Assembly: GCF_003939025.1 (NCBI RefSeq)
Contig: NZ_RQIH01000005.1
Span: 1 to 64,000 of the forward strand
Source: Rhizobium sophoriradicis
GTDB lineage: Bacteria > Pseudomonadota > Alphaproteobacteria > Rhizobiales > Rhizobiaceae
Reading direction: 5' to 3'
DNA length: 64,000 nucleotides
Under the pieces are notes generated by a model. That model saw only the letters and a list, made by a program, of their open reading frames with translations, was not told the DNA's origin and did no database searches. Below, piece after piece: positions 12,308-23,910 of the stretch; position 1 is the first letter of the stretch, and every line of letters begins with the position of its first letter. The position numbers and the translations under genes were made by a program.

Positions 12308-13054
12308 ATGACGGAAGGCGCCAGAAGCACGATCGACCAGGGCGAAGTGGACCGCTTCTCGGCGATGGCGGCGGAATGGTGGAGCCCGACCGGCAAGTTC
12401 AAACCGCTGCACAAATTCAATCCCGTTCGGCTTGCCTATATAAGAGACAAGGCCTGCGAGAATTTCGGCCGCGATCCGAAAAGCCCCCGGCCGCTCGGGG
12501 GTCTGCGCGTCCTCGATATCGGCTGCGGCGGCGGCCTGTTGTCCGAACCGGTCGCCCGCATGGGCGCCTCCGTCGTCGGCGCCGATCCGTCCGAAAAGAA
12601 TATCGGCATCGCCTCGACCCATGCGAAGGCATCCGGCGTCTCGGTCGACTACCGCGCCGTCACCGCCGAGGAACTCGCCGGGGCCGGCGAAACCTTCGAT
12701 ATCGTCCTGAACATGGAAGTGGTGGAACACGTCGCCGACGTCGAGTTCTTCATGACGACCTGCGCGAAGATGGTCCGCCCCGGCGGCCTGATCTTCGTTG
12801 CCACCATCAACCGCACGATGAAGGCGGCAGCGCTTGCCATCTTCGCCGCCGAGAACATCCTGCGCTGGCTGCCGCGCGGCACCCATCAATATGAAAAGCT
12901 CGTGCGTCCGGAAGAGCTGGAAAGGCCGCTTGCCGCAAGCGGCCTCGAAATCACCGACCGCGCGGGCGTCTTCTTCAATCCGCTGTCGAACCAGTGGAAC
13001 CTGTCGAGAGATATGGACGTGAACTATATGCTGCTGGCGAAACGGCCGGCATGA
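12308..13054 (+). CDS. ubiG: Ubiquinone biosynthesis O-methyltransferase UbiG
   Basis: The product is 248 residues. It carries out the two SAM-dependent O-methylations of ubiquinone synthesis. The N-terminus ([20 protein letters not shown]) is characteristic of UbiG, with the EWW motif. The SAM-binding loop is [14 protein letters not shown], and a downstream NMEVVEHV matches motif II. It stands alone and converges with the DUF1178 gene. Confidence 0.95.
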   Translation: MTEGARSTIDQGEVDRFSAMAAEWWSPTGKFKPLHKFNPVRLAYIRDKACENFGRDPKSPRPLGGLRVLDIGCGGGLLSEPVARMGASVVGADPSEKNIGIASTHAKASGVSVDYRAVTAEELAGAGETFDIVLNMEVVEHVADVEFFMTTCAKMVRPGGLIFVATINRTMKAAALAIFAAENILRWLPRGTHQYEKLVRPEELERPLAASGLEITDRAGVFFNPLSNQWNLSRDMDVNYMLLAKRPA

Positions 13055-13105
13055 TCCGGCATTCATAAGCCGGCTACATTTCGGGCCAGCCGCGCAGACT
13101 GACTA

Positions 13106-13534
13106 TCAGTGCACATCCTCCGGCAGAACCGGAATAGCAGCGATCTCGATGCCTTCTTCGACGAGCGCTTGCGCCTCGTCGAGAGTCGCCTGGCCGATGA
13201 TGCCACGGGCATCAGCCTCGCCGTAATGGATCTTGCGGGCCTCCTCGGGAAACTTCGTGCCGACATCCTCGGAGTTGGCTTTAACGGCGGCGACCGCCTC
13301 TTTCAGTTTCTGCAGGGCCTCCTGCCGCATCGCATCCATCGCCAGCGTCTGCCTCTCGTCCTTCTTGCGCGCGGTCGACACGGAAGGCGCCATCAGCAGC
13401 TTGGAGACGGCGGCGGAATGGCAGACCGGGCAGGTTAGGAAACCGGTCGCGACCTGACGGTCGAATTCGGCGCTTTCTGAAAACCAGCCTTCGAATTCAT
13501 GGGCATTGTCGCAGGTGAGGGAATAGCGGATCAA
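13106..13534 (-). CDS. DUF1178 family protein with zinc-ribbon-like cysteines
   Basis: The product is 142 residues. It starts MIRYSLTCDNAHEFEGWF and has a CPVC pair near residue 36, so an N-terminal zinc ribbon of the FmdB type is plausible. The rest is helical and charged. The family has no assigned function. Its ATG overlaps the stop of the upstream carbon-nitrogen hydrolase by 4 bp, a pairing common in alphaproteobacteria, so both probably work in the same process, but what that is cannot be said from sequence. Confidence 0.85.
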   Translation of the reverse strand: MIRYSLTCDNAHEFEGWFSESAEFDRQVATGFLTCPVCHSAAVSKLLMAPSVSTARKKDERQTLAMDAMRQEALQKLKEAVAAVKANSEDVGTKFPEEARKIHYGEADARGIIGQATLDEAQALVEEGIEIAAIPVLPEDVH

Positions 13535-14388
13535 GCGGCGACGCCTCCTGCGACTGCCCCCGCAATCCTTTCGACCGAGAATTCCCGGCCGTTCCTCAGG
13601 TTCGGGATCTTGTCATGTGCAGCCTTGACCGCGCCGGGATCGATCTCGGCCAGAATGACCGCCTCTCCAGTGGCGCCGGCCGAGGCCAGCACCGTGCCCC
13701 AGGGATCGATGATCATCGAATGACCAAAGGTCTCGCGCCCATCCTCGTGCCGGCCGGCCTGCGCCGCGGCGATCACGAAGACACCGTTCTCGATCGCGCG
13801 GGCGCGCAGCAGGATCTCCCAATGCGCTTCGCCCGTCTGCCGGGTAAAGGCGGCCGGAACCGTCATCACTTCGGCTCCGGCAATCGCCTGGGCGCGGAAG
13901 AGGGCGGGAAAGCGCACGTCGTAGCAGATGGCAAAACCCATTTCTGCAAAGGGCAGCGACAGGACGCGCGCCTCCGAGCCGGCCGTATAGGCCGCACTTT
14001 CACGCCAGCTCTCGCCATTGTCGAGGTCAACATCGAACATATGGATCTTGTCGTAGCGATTGAGGATCCTGCCGTCCGGATCAAACAGGAAACCGCGATT
14101 GGCGATCTTGCCGTCGGAAAGCGCGATCGCCGTCGAGCCGACATGCATGTGAATGCCGAACTCCCTGGCAAGCTCGGAGCCGGTCTTGACGATAATGTCA
14201 TGCGCCTCGTCGGCAAGCACGGCGCGCGCCGCGGCGCGGTCGCGCTGCAGCATGCCGGTCATTTCGGGCGTCTGCACATAGGTCGCGCCCTGGGCGGCAG
14301 CCTCGCGCACCAGCCGCGCCATGGCGGCGGCATTCTTGACCGGATCGACCCCGGAGCACATCTGGATGGCGGCAGCCTTGAAACTCAT
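13531..14388 (-). CDS. Carbon-nitrogen hydrolase (nitrilase superfamily)
   Basis: The product is 285 residues from ATG 14388 (MSFKAAAIQMCSG); the ORF reaches further upstream only into grxC. The Glu-Lys-Cys triad is visible in YVQTPEMTGML, YDKIHMFDVD and FAICYDVRFPAL. The closest subgroup is the Nit1/Nit2 type, which hydrolyses deaminated glutathione or omega-amidated 2-oxo acids. Placement next to a glutaredoxin gene fits a role in glutathione repair, but that is inference. The order comF, grxC, this gene, DUF1178 suggests one leftward operon. Confidence 0.9.
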   Translation of the reverse strand: MSFKAAAIQMCSGVDPVKNAAAMARLVREAAAQGATYVQTPEMTGMLQRDRAAARAVLADEAHDIIVKTGSELAREFGIHMHVGSTAIALSDGKIANRGFLFDPDGRILNRYDKIHMFDVDLDNGESWRESAAYTAGSEARVLSLPFAEMGFAICYDVRFPALFRAQAIAGAEVMTVPAAFTRQTGEAHWEILLRARAIENGVFVIAAAQAGRHEDGRETFGHSMIIDPWGTVLASAGATGEAVILAEIDPGAVKAAHDKIPNLRNGREFSVERIAGAVAGGVAA

Positions 14389-14398
14389 CGGTTCGTCC

Positions 14399-14656
14399 TC
14401 AGGCCGCCAGCATCGGATCGAGCTTGCCGGCGCGGTCGAGCGCAAAGAGATCGTCGCAGCCGCCGACATGTTCGGCGCCGATGAATATCTGCGGGAAGGT
14501 GGTCCGCCCGTTCGACTTGCCGATCATCTCCTGGCGAAGGTCCGGGGAATAGGTTGCGTCGTGCTCGACGTAGTCGACGCCCTTTTCTTCAAGAAGGGAC
14601 TTGGCGCGGCTGCAATAGCCGCAGAACTGCCGTGTATAGATCGTGACGGGTACCAT
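14399..14656 (-). CDS. grxC: Glutaredoxin 3
   Basis: The product is 85 residues from ATG 14656 (MVPVTIYTRQF), which has GGAG upstream. It is a dithiol glutaredoxin with active site CGYC, the TFPQIFIG cis-proline motif, and the GG-D-D glutathione-binding tail. It reduces protein disulfides with glutathione in the cytoplasm. It lies 32 bp after comF and 10 bp before the carbon-nitrogen hydrolase gene. Confidence 0.95.
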   Translation of the reverse strand: MVPVTIYTRQFCGYCSRAKSLLEEKGVDYVEHDATYSPDLRQEMIGKSNGRTTFPQIFIGAEHVGGCDDLFALDRAGKLDPMLAA

Positions 14657-14688
14657 GATATCTCCAGACGGAATGCCGGGTATTTCTG

Positions 14689-15465
14689 TCATATAGGCTC
14701 GGAGAGAGCCCTTGCAAAGGTCAAAACCGTGATCTCGGCCGCACCCGCCTTGCGCAGCGTCCGGCTTGCGGCGGCAACCGTCGCCCCTGTCGTATAAACG
14801 TCGTCGACAAGGACGACGCGTTTGCCGAAAATGTCGTTTTCGCGGCCCTTGGCAATCGCGAAAGCGCCCCTGACATTGTCCTCGCGCGCTTTGGCGCCGA
14901 GGCCAACCTGCTGGCTGGTGCGCTTGACGCGCACAAGCGTGGCGGCAAGCAGCGGCTTGCCGGAAAGCCTTGCCATATGGCGGGCAAGTTCGGCAGCCTG
15001 GTTGAACTTGCGGGTCAGCATGCGGGTGCGGTGCAGCGGAACGGGAATCAGCGCATCGCAGCTTTCGACCGTCCCATCGGAGGCGCGCAGCATCCAGCCG
15101 GCCATCATCGGCGCCAGATCGGTGCGATCGCGATATTTGAGCCCATGCACGAGGTCGCGGACCGCATGGTCGTGGGTCGCCGCGGACCGCAACCGGTCGA
15201 AAGGCGGCGGATTGGCGATTGCCTCAGCGCTGAGAATGCCGGCGCCGAGATCGTGCGAGAAGGGAATGCCGAGCACCTCGCAATAGGGCCGTTCGATGAA
15301 GCGGATGCCGGACCAGCATTTTGCGCACAAACCGCGATGGCCGCCGGCGGAAACACCGCAGACGGAACAAGTCGGCGGATAGAGAAAATCGACAAGTGCC
15401 GAAAACGGCCGCAAGAACTGCGTCCGCAGGAACTCCGCCGGTCTCTCGAAATCGATCGGTGCCAT
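14689..15465 (-). CDS. ComF family phosphoribosyltransferase-like protein
   Basis: The product is 258 residues. It has an N-terminal zinc-finger-like CSVCGVSAGGHRGLCAKC and a C-terminal phosphoribosyltransferase fold with the PRPP motif VVLVDDVYTTGATV. In competent bacteria ComF takes part in DNA uptake; in rhizobia the role is not established. It is the first gene of the leftward operon with grxC and is divergent from the methyltransferase gene at 15531. Confidence 0.9.
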   Translation of the reverse strand: MAPIDFERPAEFLRTQFLRPFSALVDFLYPPTCSVCGVSAGGHRGLCAKCWSGIRFIERPYCEVLGIPFSHDLGAGILSAEAIANPPPFDRLRSAATHDHAVRDLVHGLKYRDRTDLAPMMAGWMLRASDGTVESCDALIPVPLHRTRMLTRKFNQAAELARHMARLSGKPLLAATLVRVKRTSQQVGLGAKAREDNVRGAFAIAKGRENDIFGKRVVLVDDVYTTGATVAAASRTLRKAGAAEITVLTFARALSEPI

Positions 15466-15530
15466 GCCGCCCAGAGTAGCCGGTTCTCATTCAAAGGAAA
15501 ATCGCCTTGCTGCTTCAGCGAGGCGGGACT

Positions 15531-16427
15531 ATGGACATCGCCATGGAAACGATCTTCGACAGAGACCTGATCGCCGCACATCGCCATCGCGCGCTTGCCA
15601 ACAACGACCTGAAAGCCGCCTTCCTGCTGGACATCGCGGCAGAGGAAATGGCCGAGAGGCTGGCGGTCGTCGAGCGGCGTTTCGAAACCGCCGTCGAATT
15701 GCATGGTACGACCGGTGCAGCGGCCCGTGCGGCAATGGCGACGGGCAAGATCGGCACGATGATCCGCGTCGAGAGCGAAAAGGCCTATGCGGGCCGAGGC
15801 GAAACCCTGATCGAAGCGCCTTTCGAAGATGTGCCGCTCGAGCCGCAATCGACCAATCTCGTCCTTGCGCCGCTCAGCCTGCATCTGACCAACGACACGC
15901 CGGGCGTTTTCATCCAGATTCGCCGTGCCTTGAAACCGGACGGCCTGTTCCTGGCGGCTATTCCCGGCGCCGGCACGCTGCAGGAACTGCGCGACGCCCT
16001 CTTGACCGCCGAGGTTGAAATGACCGGCGGCGCCAGCCCGCGCGTCATCCCCTTCGCCGATGTGCGCGATGTCGGCAGTCTCATGCAGCGCGCCGGCTTC
16101 ACCCTGCCGGTGATCGACGCTGAGACCTATACAGTACGATATGATTCTCTCTTTCCGCTGATGCGCGATCTCCGAGCCATGGGCATGAGCAATCCGCTCG
16201 CAGCCCGCGGCCGCATGCCGCTAACGCGCGCCTTCTTCCTGCGGGCGGCAGAGATCTATGCCGAGCGCTATTCCGACCCTGACGGACGGATTCGCGCGAC
16301 CTTTTCGATCATCTATGTGTCCGGATGGGCGGCTCACGAGAGCCAGCAGAAGCCGCTCCGGCCGGGTTCGGCCAAGGCACGCCTTGCCGATGCGCTGAAA
16401 GTGGACGAGCACAAGCTCAGGCAATAA
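15531..16427 (+). CDS. SAM-dependent methyltransferase, BioC/NDUFAF5-like
   Basis: The product is about 298 residues from ATG 15531 (MDIAMETIFDRDL); ATG 15543 is an alternative. The N-terminal helical start, a Rossmann methyltransferase core and the motif LSLHLTNDTPGVFIQIRRAL resemble the alphaproteobacterial relatives of NDUFAF5, which modifies an arginine in a complex I subunit. The glycine-rich SAM loop is not canonical (the region about 40-75 lacks GxGxG), so catalytic activity is uncertain. It is divergent from comF. Confidence 0.75.
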   Translation: MDIAMETIFDRDLIAAHRHRALANNDLKAAFLLDIAAEEMAERLAVVERRFETAVELHGTTGAAARAAMATGKIGTMIRVESEKAYAGRGETLIEAPFEDVPLEPQSTNLVLAPLSLHLTNDTPGVFIQIRRALKPDGLFLAAIPGAGTLQELRDALLTAEVEMTGGASPRVIPFADVRDVGSLMQRAGFTLPVIDAETYTVRYDSLFPLMRDLRAMGMSNPLAARGRMPLTRAFFLRAAEIYAERYSDPDGRIRATFSIIYVSGWAAHESQQKPLRPGSAKARLADALKVDEHKLRQ

Positions 16428-16445
16428 AGCCCTTTGTTTTTATGC

Positions 16446-16519
16446 ATGTCGTTGTCCCGGAACCGCTGCACACTTCCGGGCGACATGGGCATAATATCGA
16501 AAAGTGTCAGCGGTTTTCG
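16446..16519. repeat. Two opposed hairpin repeat units
   Basis: Unit 1 (16446-16487) folds as ATGTCG...CGACAT enclosing CCCGGAA...TTCCGGG, with core CCGCTGCACAC. Unit 2 (16498-16519) is CGAAAA-N10-TTTTCG, with a core that matches the reverse complement of unit 1 (GTGTCAGCGG). From memory, this CCGCTGCACACTT motif is widespread between genes of R. leguminosarum and R. etli. It may also terminate the methyltransferase transcript. Confidence 0.7.
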
Positions 16520-16562
16520 CAGCCCATCGTGCTGCAGTTCGTCAATCTAGACGGTCGCCTCT

Positions 16563-16730
16563 TCAATTGACGGTTATGTTGTTGCTGAGAAGGCTGAAGA
16601 CATTCTGCAGGCTGCCGGTGAAAAAGCCGAGACCCGAGACGAGCGCTGTGCAGATGAGGGCGGCGATCAGGCCGTATTCGACCGCCGTTGCACCCGTGCC
16701 GTCCGCAAAAAATGCTTTCAAAAGACGCAT
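16563..16730 (-). CDS. Flp/Fap-type pilin (class IVb prepilin)
   Basis: The product is 55 residues from ATG 16730 (MRLLKAFFADGTGATAVEYG). It shows the class IVb pilin pattern: a short basic leader, a Gly before the hydrophobic segment, the conserved Glu-Tyr (AVEYGLIAALI) and one transmembrane helix. Pilins of this kind build Tad/Flp adhesion pili after cleavage by a prepilin peptidase. No tad/cpa secretion genes are in the window, so it is an orphan copy here. Confidence 0.85.
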   Translation of the reverse strand: MRLLKAFFADGTGATAVEYGLIAALICTALVSGLGFFTGSLQNVFSLLSNNITVN

Positions 16731-16796
16731 TACCCAGCCCTCTGCGTGAATCGACTGCAATGATTAATACAGGCCATCGGGCGATGGCCGGCATTT

Positions 16797-17114
16797 TCAA
16801 CAACCGGCGCCGACGCCATATCCCTGGACGACGCAGACCGACCCGGGCGTATCCTGAAGGACGCTTCGGCGAATCGTATAACGCTTGCCGCTTTCATTGT
16901 TCGGGATCGATCCGGTGGTTATCGTATCGAAATCCACCGGAGCGCTTGCAAAGACGCTTTTCTTCGAAGAATCCGCCAGCATTGGCGTCAGGATCAGCGT
17001 CAGCGCGACCACCGCCGTGCCAAAGAGAAGGGCGATATTGAGCGCACCCGTCCTGCGCGAGGCAGACGAAGCCCGTTCCTTTTCCCGGACAGCTTTCCAG
17101 AAATCATCGTCCAT
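16797..17114 (-). CDS. Small single-pass membrane protein, unknown function
   Basis: The product is 105 residues from ATG 17114 (MDDDFWKAVREKERA). A charged cytoplasmic start is followed by one membrane helix (about residues 24-46; ALNIALLFGTAVVALTL) and a periplasmic tail with two cysteines near the C-terminus (residues about 97-105, VCVVQGYGVGAGC). I do not recognise a named family. It lies upstream of the Flp pilin gene on the same strand, 66 bp apart, so co-expression is possible. The ORF extends 105 codons upstream, but that part is not protein-like. Confidence 0.65.
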   Translation of the reverse strand: MDDDFWKAVREKERASSASRRTGALNIALLFGTAVVALTLILTPMLADSSKKSVFASAPVDFDTITTGSIPNNESGKRYTIRRSVLQDTPGSVCVVQGYGVGAGC

Positions 17115-17344
17115 GAGGTCAAGCCTTTTAAATACGCACGCCAGATGCTTGATTGAGGCCGATCTTTGGCAGAAGGTGTTAAACGATCCATTAATATCCA
17201 CAGCCGAAAACAGCACGGCGCAATAATAATCAGCAAACGCTAATGCATTGCGCCTGGAAAAGTCCGGCGACTGCAGAATAATGACACATCGACAAAACAA
17301 AAATCGCCGGCGGGTCGCACGGACCAAGCTCAACGAGAGGCGCT

Positions 17345-17758
17345 TTAAAGCAAATCCTGCAGCATCGGGATGAGCGGCTCGTCGGCCGGCGGCATCGGGT
17401 AATCCCGAAGAGCCCCCGCACGCACCCATTTCAGCGCCTGCCCCTCGCGGCCCTGTGCAATGCCTTCATAGCGCCGGCAGATATAGAGCGGCATCAGCAG
17501 ATGGAACGTCTCGTAGGAATGGCTGGCAAAAGTCAGCGGCGCGAGGCAGGCGATCTTCGTCTTGATGCCGAGCTCTTCCTCGAGCTCGCGAACCAGCGTC
17601 TCCTCCGGCGTCTCGCCGGGCTCGACCTTGCCGCCGGGAAACTCCCAAAGCCCGGCCAGCGATTTTCCCTCGGGACGCTGTGCCAATAGAATACGCCCGT
17701 CGGCATCGATCAGCGCGCAGGCGGCGACCAGCAATATCTTCCGGCCTGCCTCGCTCAT
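17345..17758 (-). CDS. mutT: MutT-type NUDIX hydrolase
   Basis: The product is 137 residues from ATG 17758 ([16 protein letters not shown]). The complete Nudix box G-x5-E-x7-REL-x-EE-x-G is present (GGKVEPGE through RELEEELGI). MutT enzymes hydrolyse 8-oxo-dGTP and so prevent A:T to C:G mutations; other nucleotide substrates are possible. The ATG overlaps the stop of the GNAT gene by 4 bp, making argJ, GNAT, mutT a tight leftward unit. Confidence 0.9.
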   Translation of the reverse strand: MSEAGRKILLVAACALIDADGRILLAQRPEGKSLAGLWEFPGGKVEPGETPEETLVRELEEELGIKTKIACLAPLTFASHSYETFHLLMPLYICRRYEGIAQGREGQALKWVRAGALRDYPMPPADEPLIPMLQDLL

Positions 17759-18573
17759 CGCGTCTCCCGCTGCCAATAACAATAATGATAGGCGTCGCGA
17801 AAACCGAGGCGCTCATAGAGTGCGATCGCCGGGCGATTGGAAAGCTTTACCTGCAGCCAAGCCGATCGGGCACTGCGCATGCGGGCCCAGCGCAGCGCCG
17901 AAGTCAGGATTTCGGTGCCTAGTCCTTCGCGCCGCCGCGTTTCGCAGACCGAAAGCGACATGATACCGGCAAGGTCGTTGTCCTGAACGCAGAGCACGGT
18001 CGCAAGAGGTCCCTCTACCGCATTTTCGATCATGAAAAGGCCCGACGGCGGCTTGATCGCGGAAATGATTTCGGCAAGCGCCGGCTTCAAGCTCAGCGGC
18101 GCCCTCTCGACCGTCAGATTGGCGTCGACGAAACGGCCGACGTCATGGGTCGGCAGATGATCGAGCGTATCCGGCAGCGCAGCCTCGATGAGATCGCAGG
18201 TCATCACCACCGTTTCGTCGAACCGCGTCCAGTTCTGCGCGCTGAGAAGCTCGATCAAGACAGGCGAAGCGAGCGGCGTCTGCCGGACGACGGCGGCGCG
18301 GCCATAGGCCTCGAACTTGCGGCTCGCCTTTTCCAGGCGGATCTCGACGTCGCGATGGTCCGAGGGATCGAGCGGCACGATGGAGTTCAGCCGATTGGAC
18401 GGGTGGCCGGCCGTCAACCGGACCTGCCAACTGCCGTCATATTGCACGGATGCCGCCGGCCAGGCACGAAAACCGACAGCCTCCAGCCTGCGGACCAGCG
18501 GCAAATTCTGCGAGGAAATAGATGCCTGCTCCAACGAACGATCAGCTCCGATAGTCGCCATTGATCGCAACAT
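17755..18573 (-). CDS. GNAT family N-acetyltransferase
   Basis: The product is 272 residues. The C-terminal half has the acetyl-CoA pocket [18 protein letters not shown] and the [13 protein letters not shown] motif typical of GNAT enzymes. The N-terminal half may be a second, degenerate GNAT fold. The start at 18573 overlaps argJ by 32 bp; ATG 18561 is an alternative. Location between argJ and mutT is conserved in rhizobia, from memory. The substrate is unknown. Confidence 0.85.
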   Translation of the reverse strand: MLRSMATIGADRSLEQASISSQNLPLVRRLEAVGFRAWPAASVQYDGSWQVRLTAGHPSNRLNSIVPLDPSDHRDVEIRLEKASRKFEAYGRAAVVRQTPLASPVLIELLSAQNWTRFDETVVMTCDLIEAALPDTLDHLPTHDVGRFVDANLTVERAPLSLKPALAEIISAIKPPSGLFMIENAVEGPLATVLCVQDNDLAGIMSLSVCETRRREGLGTEILTSALRWARMRSARSAWLQVKLSNRPAIALYERLGFRDAYHYCYWQRETR

Positions 18574-19783
18574 ATTCCTTGGTGAGGTCGCAGGTCCAGA
18601 CGGTTGCCGAACCAGTGCCGAGGCCGATATCGACTTTAACGGGGATATCCTGCGCCTTCATCACATTCGAGGCGGCTTCCTCGGAATAATCGGGATCACG
18701 CTCGCCATTGACGGCGACCCTGACGTCACCGAACCAGATGGCGAGCCGGTCGCGGTCGGCCATCTCGCCGGACTTGCCGACGGCCATGACGATCCGGCCC
18801 CAATTGGCGTCTTCGCCGGCGGCCGCCGTCTTGACCAGCGGCGAATTGGCGATCGACAGGGCGATACGTTTGGCGGCGGCATCGCTCTCGGCACCCGACA
18901 CGGTGATTTCGAGCATCTTGGTGGCGCCCTCGCCGTCACGCACCACCTGCAGCGACAGATCCTTCAGCACTTCGTTGAGAGCGGCGCGAAAGGCGGCAAG
19001 GCGGGGATCGTCGGCGCGTTCGATATGCGCTTGGCCGTCCTCGGCCGCCGCACCCGTCGCAAACAGCATCAGCGTGTCGGAGGTGGAGGTGTCGCTGTCG
19101 ACGGTCATCGAATTGAAGGTCGGGCCGACGCCATCGGATAGCAGCGCCTGCAGCGCGGCCGGCGCGATGTCGGCATCGGTCACAACGAAGGAGAGCATCG
19201 TCGCCATGTCGGGGGCAATCATGCCTGCGCCCTTGGCGATGCCGTTGATCGTCACGGCAACGCCGCCGATCTCGGCGCTGCGGGTCGAAACCTTCGGATA
19301 CGTATCCGTCGTCATGATCGCCTTGGCGGCTTCGAACCAGAAGTCGCCCGTGGCCTCGGCCTGCATCCGGTCCAGGACACCTGAGAATTTGCTGGCGTCG
19401 AGCGGTTCGCCGATGACGCCGGTAGAGGCCAGATAGACCTCGTTCTCACCGCAGCCGACGGCCGCCGCGGCCGATTTCGCCGTCAGCGCGGTCGCCTGGC
19501 GGCCCTTCATGCCGGTAAAGGCATTGGCATTGCCGGAATTGACGACGACGGCGCGGGCGCTGCCATGCGGCAAGTTGGCGCGGCAGAAATCGACCGGCGC
19601 CGACGGGCACTTGGAGCGGGTAAAGACCCCTGCGACGGCGGCCGGCTTGTCGAAGACCATCATCAGCACGTCGGTGCGGTTCTTGTACTTGATACCGGCG
19701 GAAGCCGTCGCCATGCGCACGCCGCGCAACGGCGGCATGGCGACAAAGGATTTCGGAGCAAGCGGAGAGACGGAACCGGACAT
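18542..19783 (-). CDS. argJ: Bifunctional ornithine acetyltransferase / N-acetylglutamate synthase
   Basis: The product is 413 residues from ATG 19783 ([13 protein letters not shown]), the standard rhizobial ArgJ length. It recycles the acetyl group between N-acetylornithine and glutamate in arginine synthesis. The precursor cleaves itself before Thr195 in [14 protein letters not shown], giving alpha and beta chains; that motif is intact. Arginine synthesis continues elsewhere in the window with argH. The 3' end overlaps the GNAT gene. Confidence 0.96.
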   Translation of the reverse strand: MSGSVSPLAPKSFVAMPPLRGVRMATASAGIKYKNRTDVLMMVFDKPAAVAGVFTRSKCPSAPVDFCRANLPHGSARAVVVNSGNANAFTGMKGRQATALTAKSAAAAVGCGENEVYLASTGVIGEPLDASKFSGVLDRMQAEATGDFWFEAAKAIMTTDTYPKVSTRSAEIGGVAVTINGIAKGAGMIAPDMATMLSFVVTDADIAPAALQALLSDGVGPTFNSMTVDSDTSTSDTLMLFATGAAAEDGQAHIERADDPRLAAFRAALNEVLKDLSLQVVRDGEGATKMLEITVSGAESDAAAKRIALSIANSPLVKTAAAGEDANWGRIVMAVGKSGEMADRDRLAIWFGDVRVAVNGERDPDYSEEAASNVMKAQDIPVKVDIGLGTGSATVWTCDLTKEYVAINGDYRS

Positions 19784-19859
19784 GATGAAACCTGCCAATG
19801 AGCATTTCCAGGCGGCGTTAGAGCCGGATCGCTGTCTGGAAATGCGACAACATAGTGAA

Positions 19860-19880
19860 GGGCCCGGAAGAACCGGGCCC
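19860..19880 (-). terminator. Terminator-like hairpin after the PPIase gene
   Basis: Perfect 8-bp stem GGGCCCGG / CCGGGCCC with a 5-nt loop, 10 bp beyond the stop of the parvulin-type gene on the minus strand. The T tract after it is weak (CTTCACT), so it may be a partial terminator. Confidence 0.6.
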
Positions 19881-19890
19881 GATGCGAATA

Positions 19891-20772
19891 TTACTGCTGC
19901 GGCGCCGGCTGGGCGGGCTCACTGCCCGGTTCCGGCTGCTTGTTGGCCTGATCATAACCCTTGCGCAGCGTCTCGTCCGATATCTCGATCTTGGCGGACG
20001 TCTTGGCCTGGTTGAGGAGCGCAAGATACTTGTCGCGCATGACGAGCTGACGAACCTGATCCTGCACCTGATCGAAAGGCGGCGGCGGAGCGTCGCGCTT
20101 GTCCTCGACCTTGATGACATGATAGCCGAAGTCGGTCTTCACAGGGGTCTTGGAATAGGTGCCCTTCTCGAGCGCGAAGGCTGCGTCCTCGAATTCCTTG
20201 ACCATGCGGCCGCGCGAGAAATAGCCGAGATCGCCGCCTTCCGACTTGTTCGGATCGGTGGATTTTTCCTTGGCGAGTTCGGCGAAATCCTTGCCGGCGT
20301 CGAGCTGCTTGATGATCTCCTTGGCTTCGTCCTCGGTCTTGACGAGGATATGGCGGGCGTGGACTTCCTCCTGCTTCGGCAGGGCTGCGACTTCCTTGTC
20401 GTAGCGCGCCTTGATTTCGTCAGGGGTCACGGTGTCGACGACATGCTTCTTGAAATAGGCGTTGTGCAGCTCGCGATCGGAAAGATACTGCATGCGCTTC
20501 TTGAATTCATCGGTCTGGTCGAGCTTCTCGGTGATGGCGTCGGCGGCAAGGAGCTTGACGTCGATGGCGGCGGAAAGGGCTGCGACCTTCTTCTGGTCGT
20601 CGGGAAGCTGCGCCAGCTGCGGATCGAGATTGGCGACGGCAAGATCGAGTTCCGACTGGTGGATCTCCAGATTGCCGACCTTGGCGACGACGGCGTCCTC
20701 TGCATGGGCCGGAGCCTGGAATGCAACGAAAGTTGCAAACGCCAGCAGGGCGAATTTATTGGTGCTCAACAT
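19891..20772 (-). CDS. Periplasmic peptidylprolyl isomerase, parvulin (PpiC/SurA-like)
   Basis: The product is 293 residues from ATG 20772 ([15 protein letters not shown]), with AAGGG upstream. An N-terminal signal peptide ends near APAHA-ED. A SurA-type helical chaperone region is followed by a parvulin domain (about 135-235) with the motifs [14 protein letters not shown] and [23 protein letters not shown]. The tail is Pro/Gln-rich. It should assist folding of exported proteins. It is divergent from secA, a setting that fits an export role. Confidence 0.92.
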   Translation of the reverse strand: MLSTNKFALLAFATFVAFQAPAHAEDAVVAKVGNLEIHQSELDLAVANLDPQLAQLPDDQKKVAALSAAIDVKLLAADAITEKLDQTDEFKKRMQYLSDRELHNAYFKKHVVDTVTPDEIKARYDKEVAALPKQEEVHARHILVKTEDEAKEIIKQLDAGKDFAELAKEKSTDPNKSEGGDLGYFSRGRMVKEFEDAAFALEKGTYSKTPVKTDFGYHVIKVEDKRDAPPPPFDQVQDQVRQLVMRDKYLALLNQAKTSAKIEISDETLRKGYDQANKQPEPGSEPAQPAPQQ

Positions 20773-21018
20773 CAAATAACCCTTCACAGTTTCATCGCCG
20801 GCGTCAGCATCGCCTATTCCAGCTCAAAATAGCCATCAACACCGGATTGTGGCCTTTCTGTATCCGCCAAATCCGTTGACATCATTCGACCCCCCTCTTA
20901 TCTGTCACGCAACCTCGCGTCCAGAACAGTTTCCGGGCGTTTCAAGGCGTGCGCCTGATTTTCGGCTGGGCCGCGGACAAGAAACGTCGCGGATGAATAT
21001 TGAGAAAGGACCAGTCAC

Positions 21019-23733
<2,715 letters not shown>

Positions 23734-23752
23734 GGCACATACGACAAATCTG

Positions 23753-23783
23753 AAAATGCCGCCTTCGGGCGGCATTTGCTTTT
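23753..23783 (+). terminator. Rho-independent terminator of secA
   Basis: Perfect 10-bp stem AAATGCCGCC / GGCGGCATTT closed by a TTCG tetraloop (23754-23777), then TTTT at 23780-23783. It lies about 20 bp after the secA stop. Confidence 0.9.
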
Positions 23784-23910
23784 CTGCGGCAACGCCTGGC
23801 AGCTCGGATTCCAGGTCCGCGGCCAGGGCCGTCCCGGAACCGTTTCTTAACCCTGCTCTGTCAAAACTTCGGGGACGATTTGCCTGACCTCAGAGTTTTG
23901 CGTGTTCATC

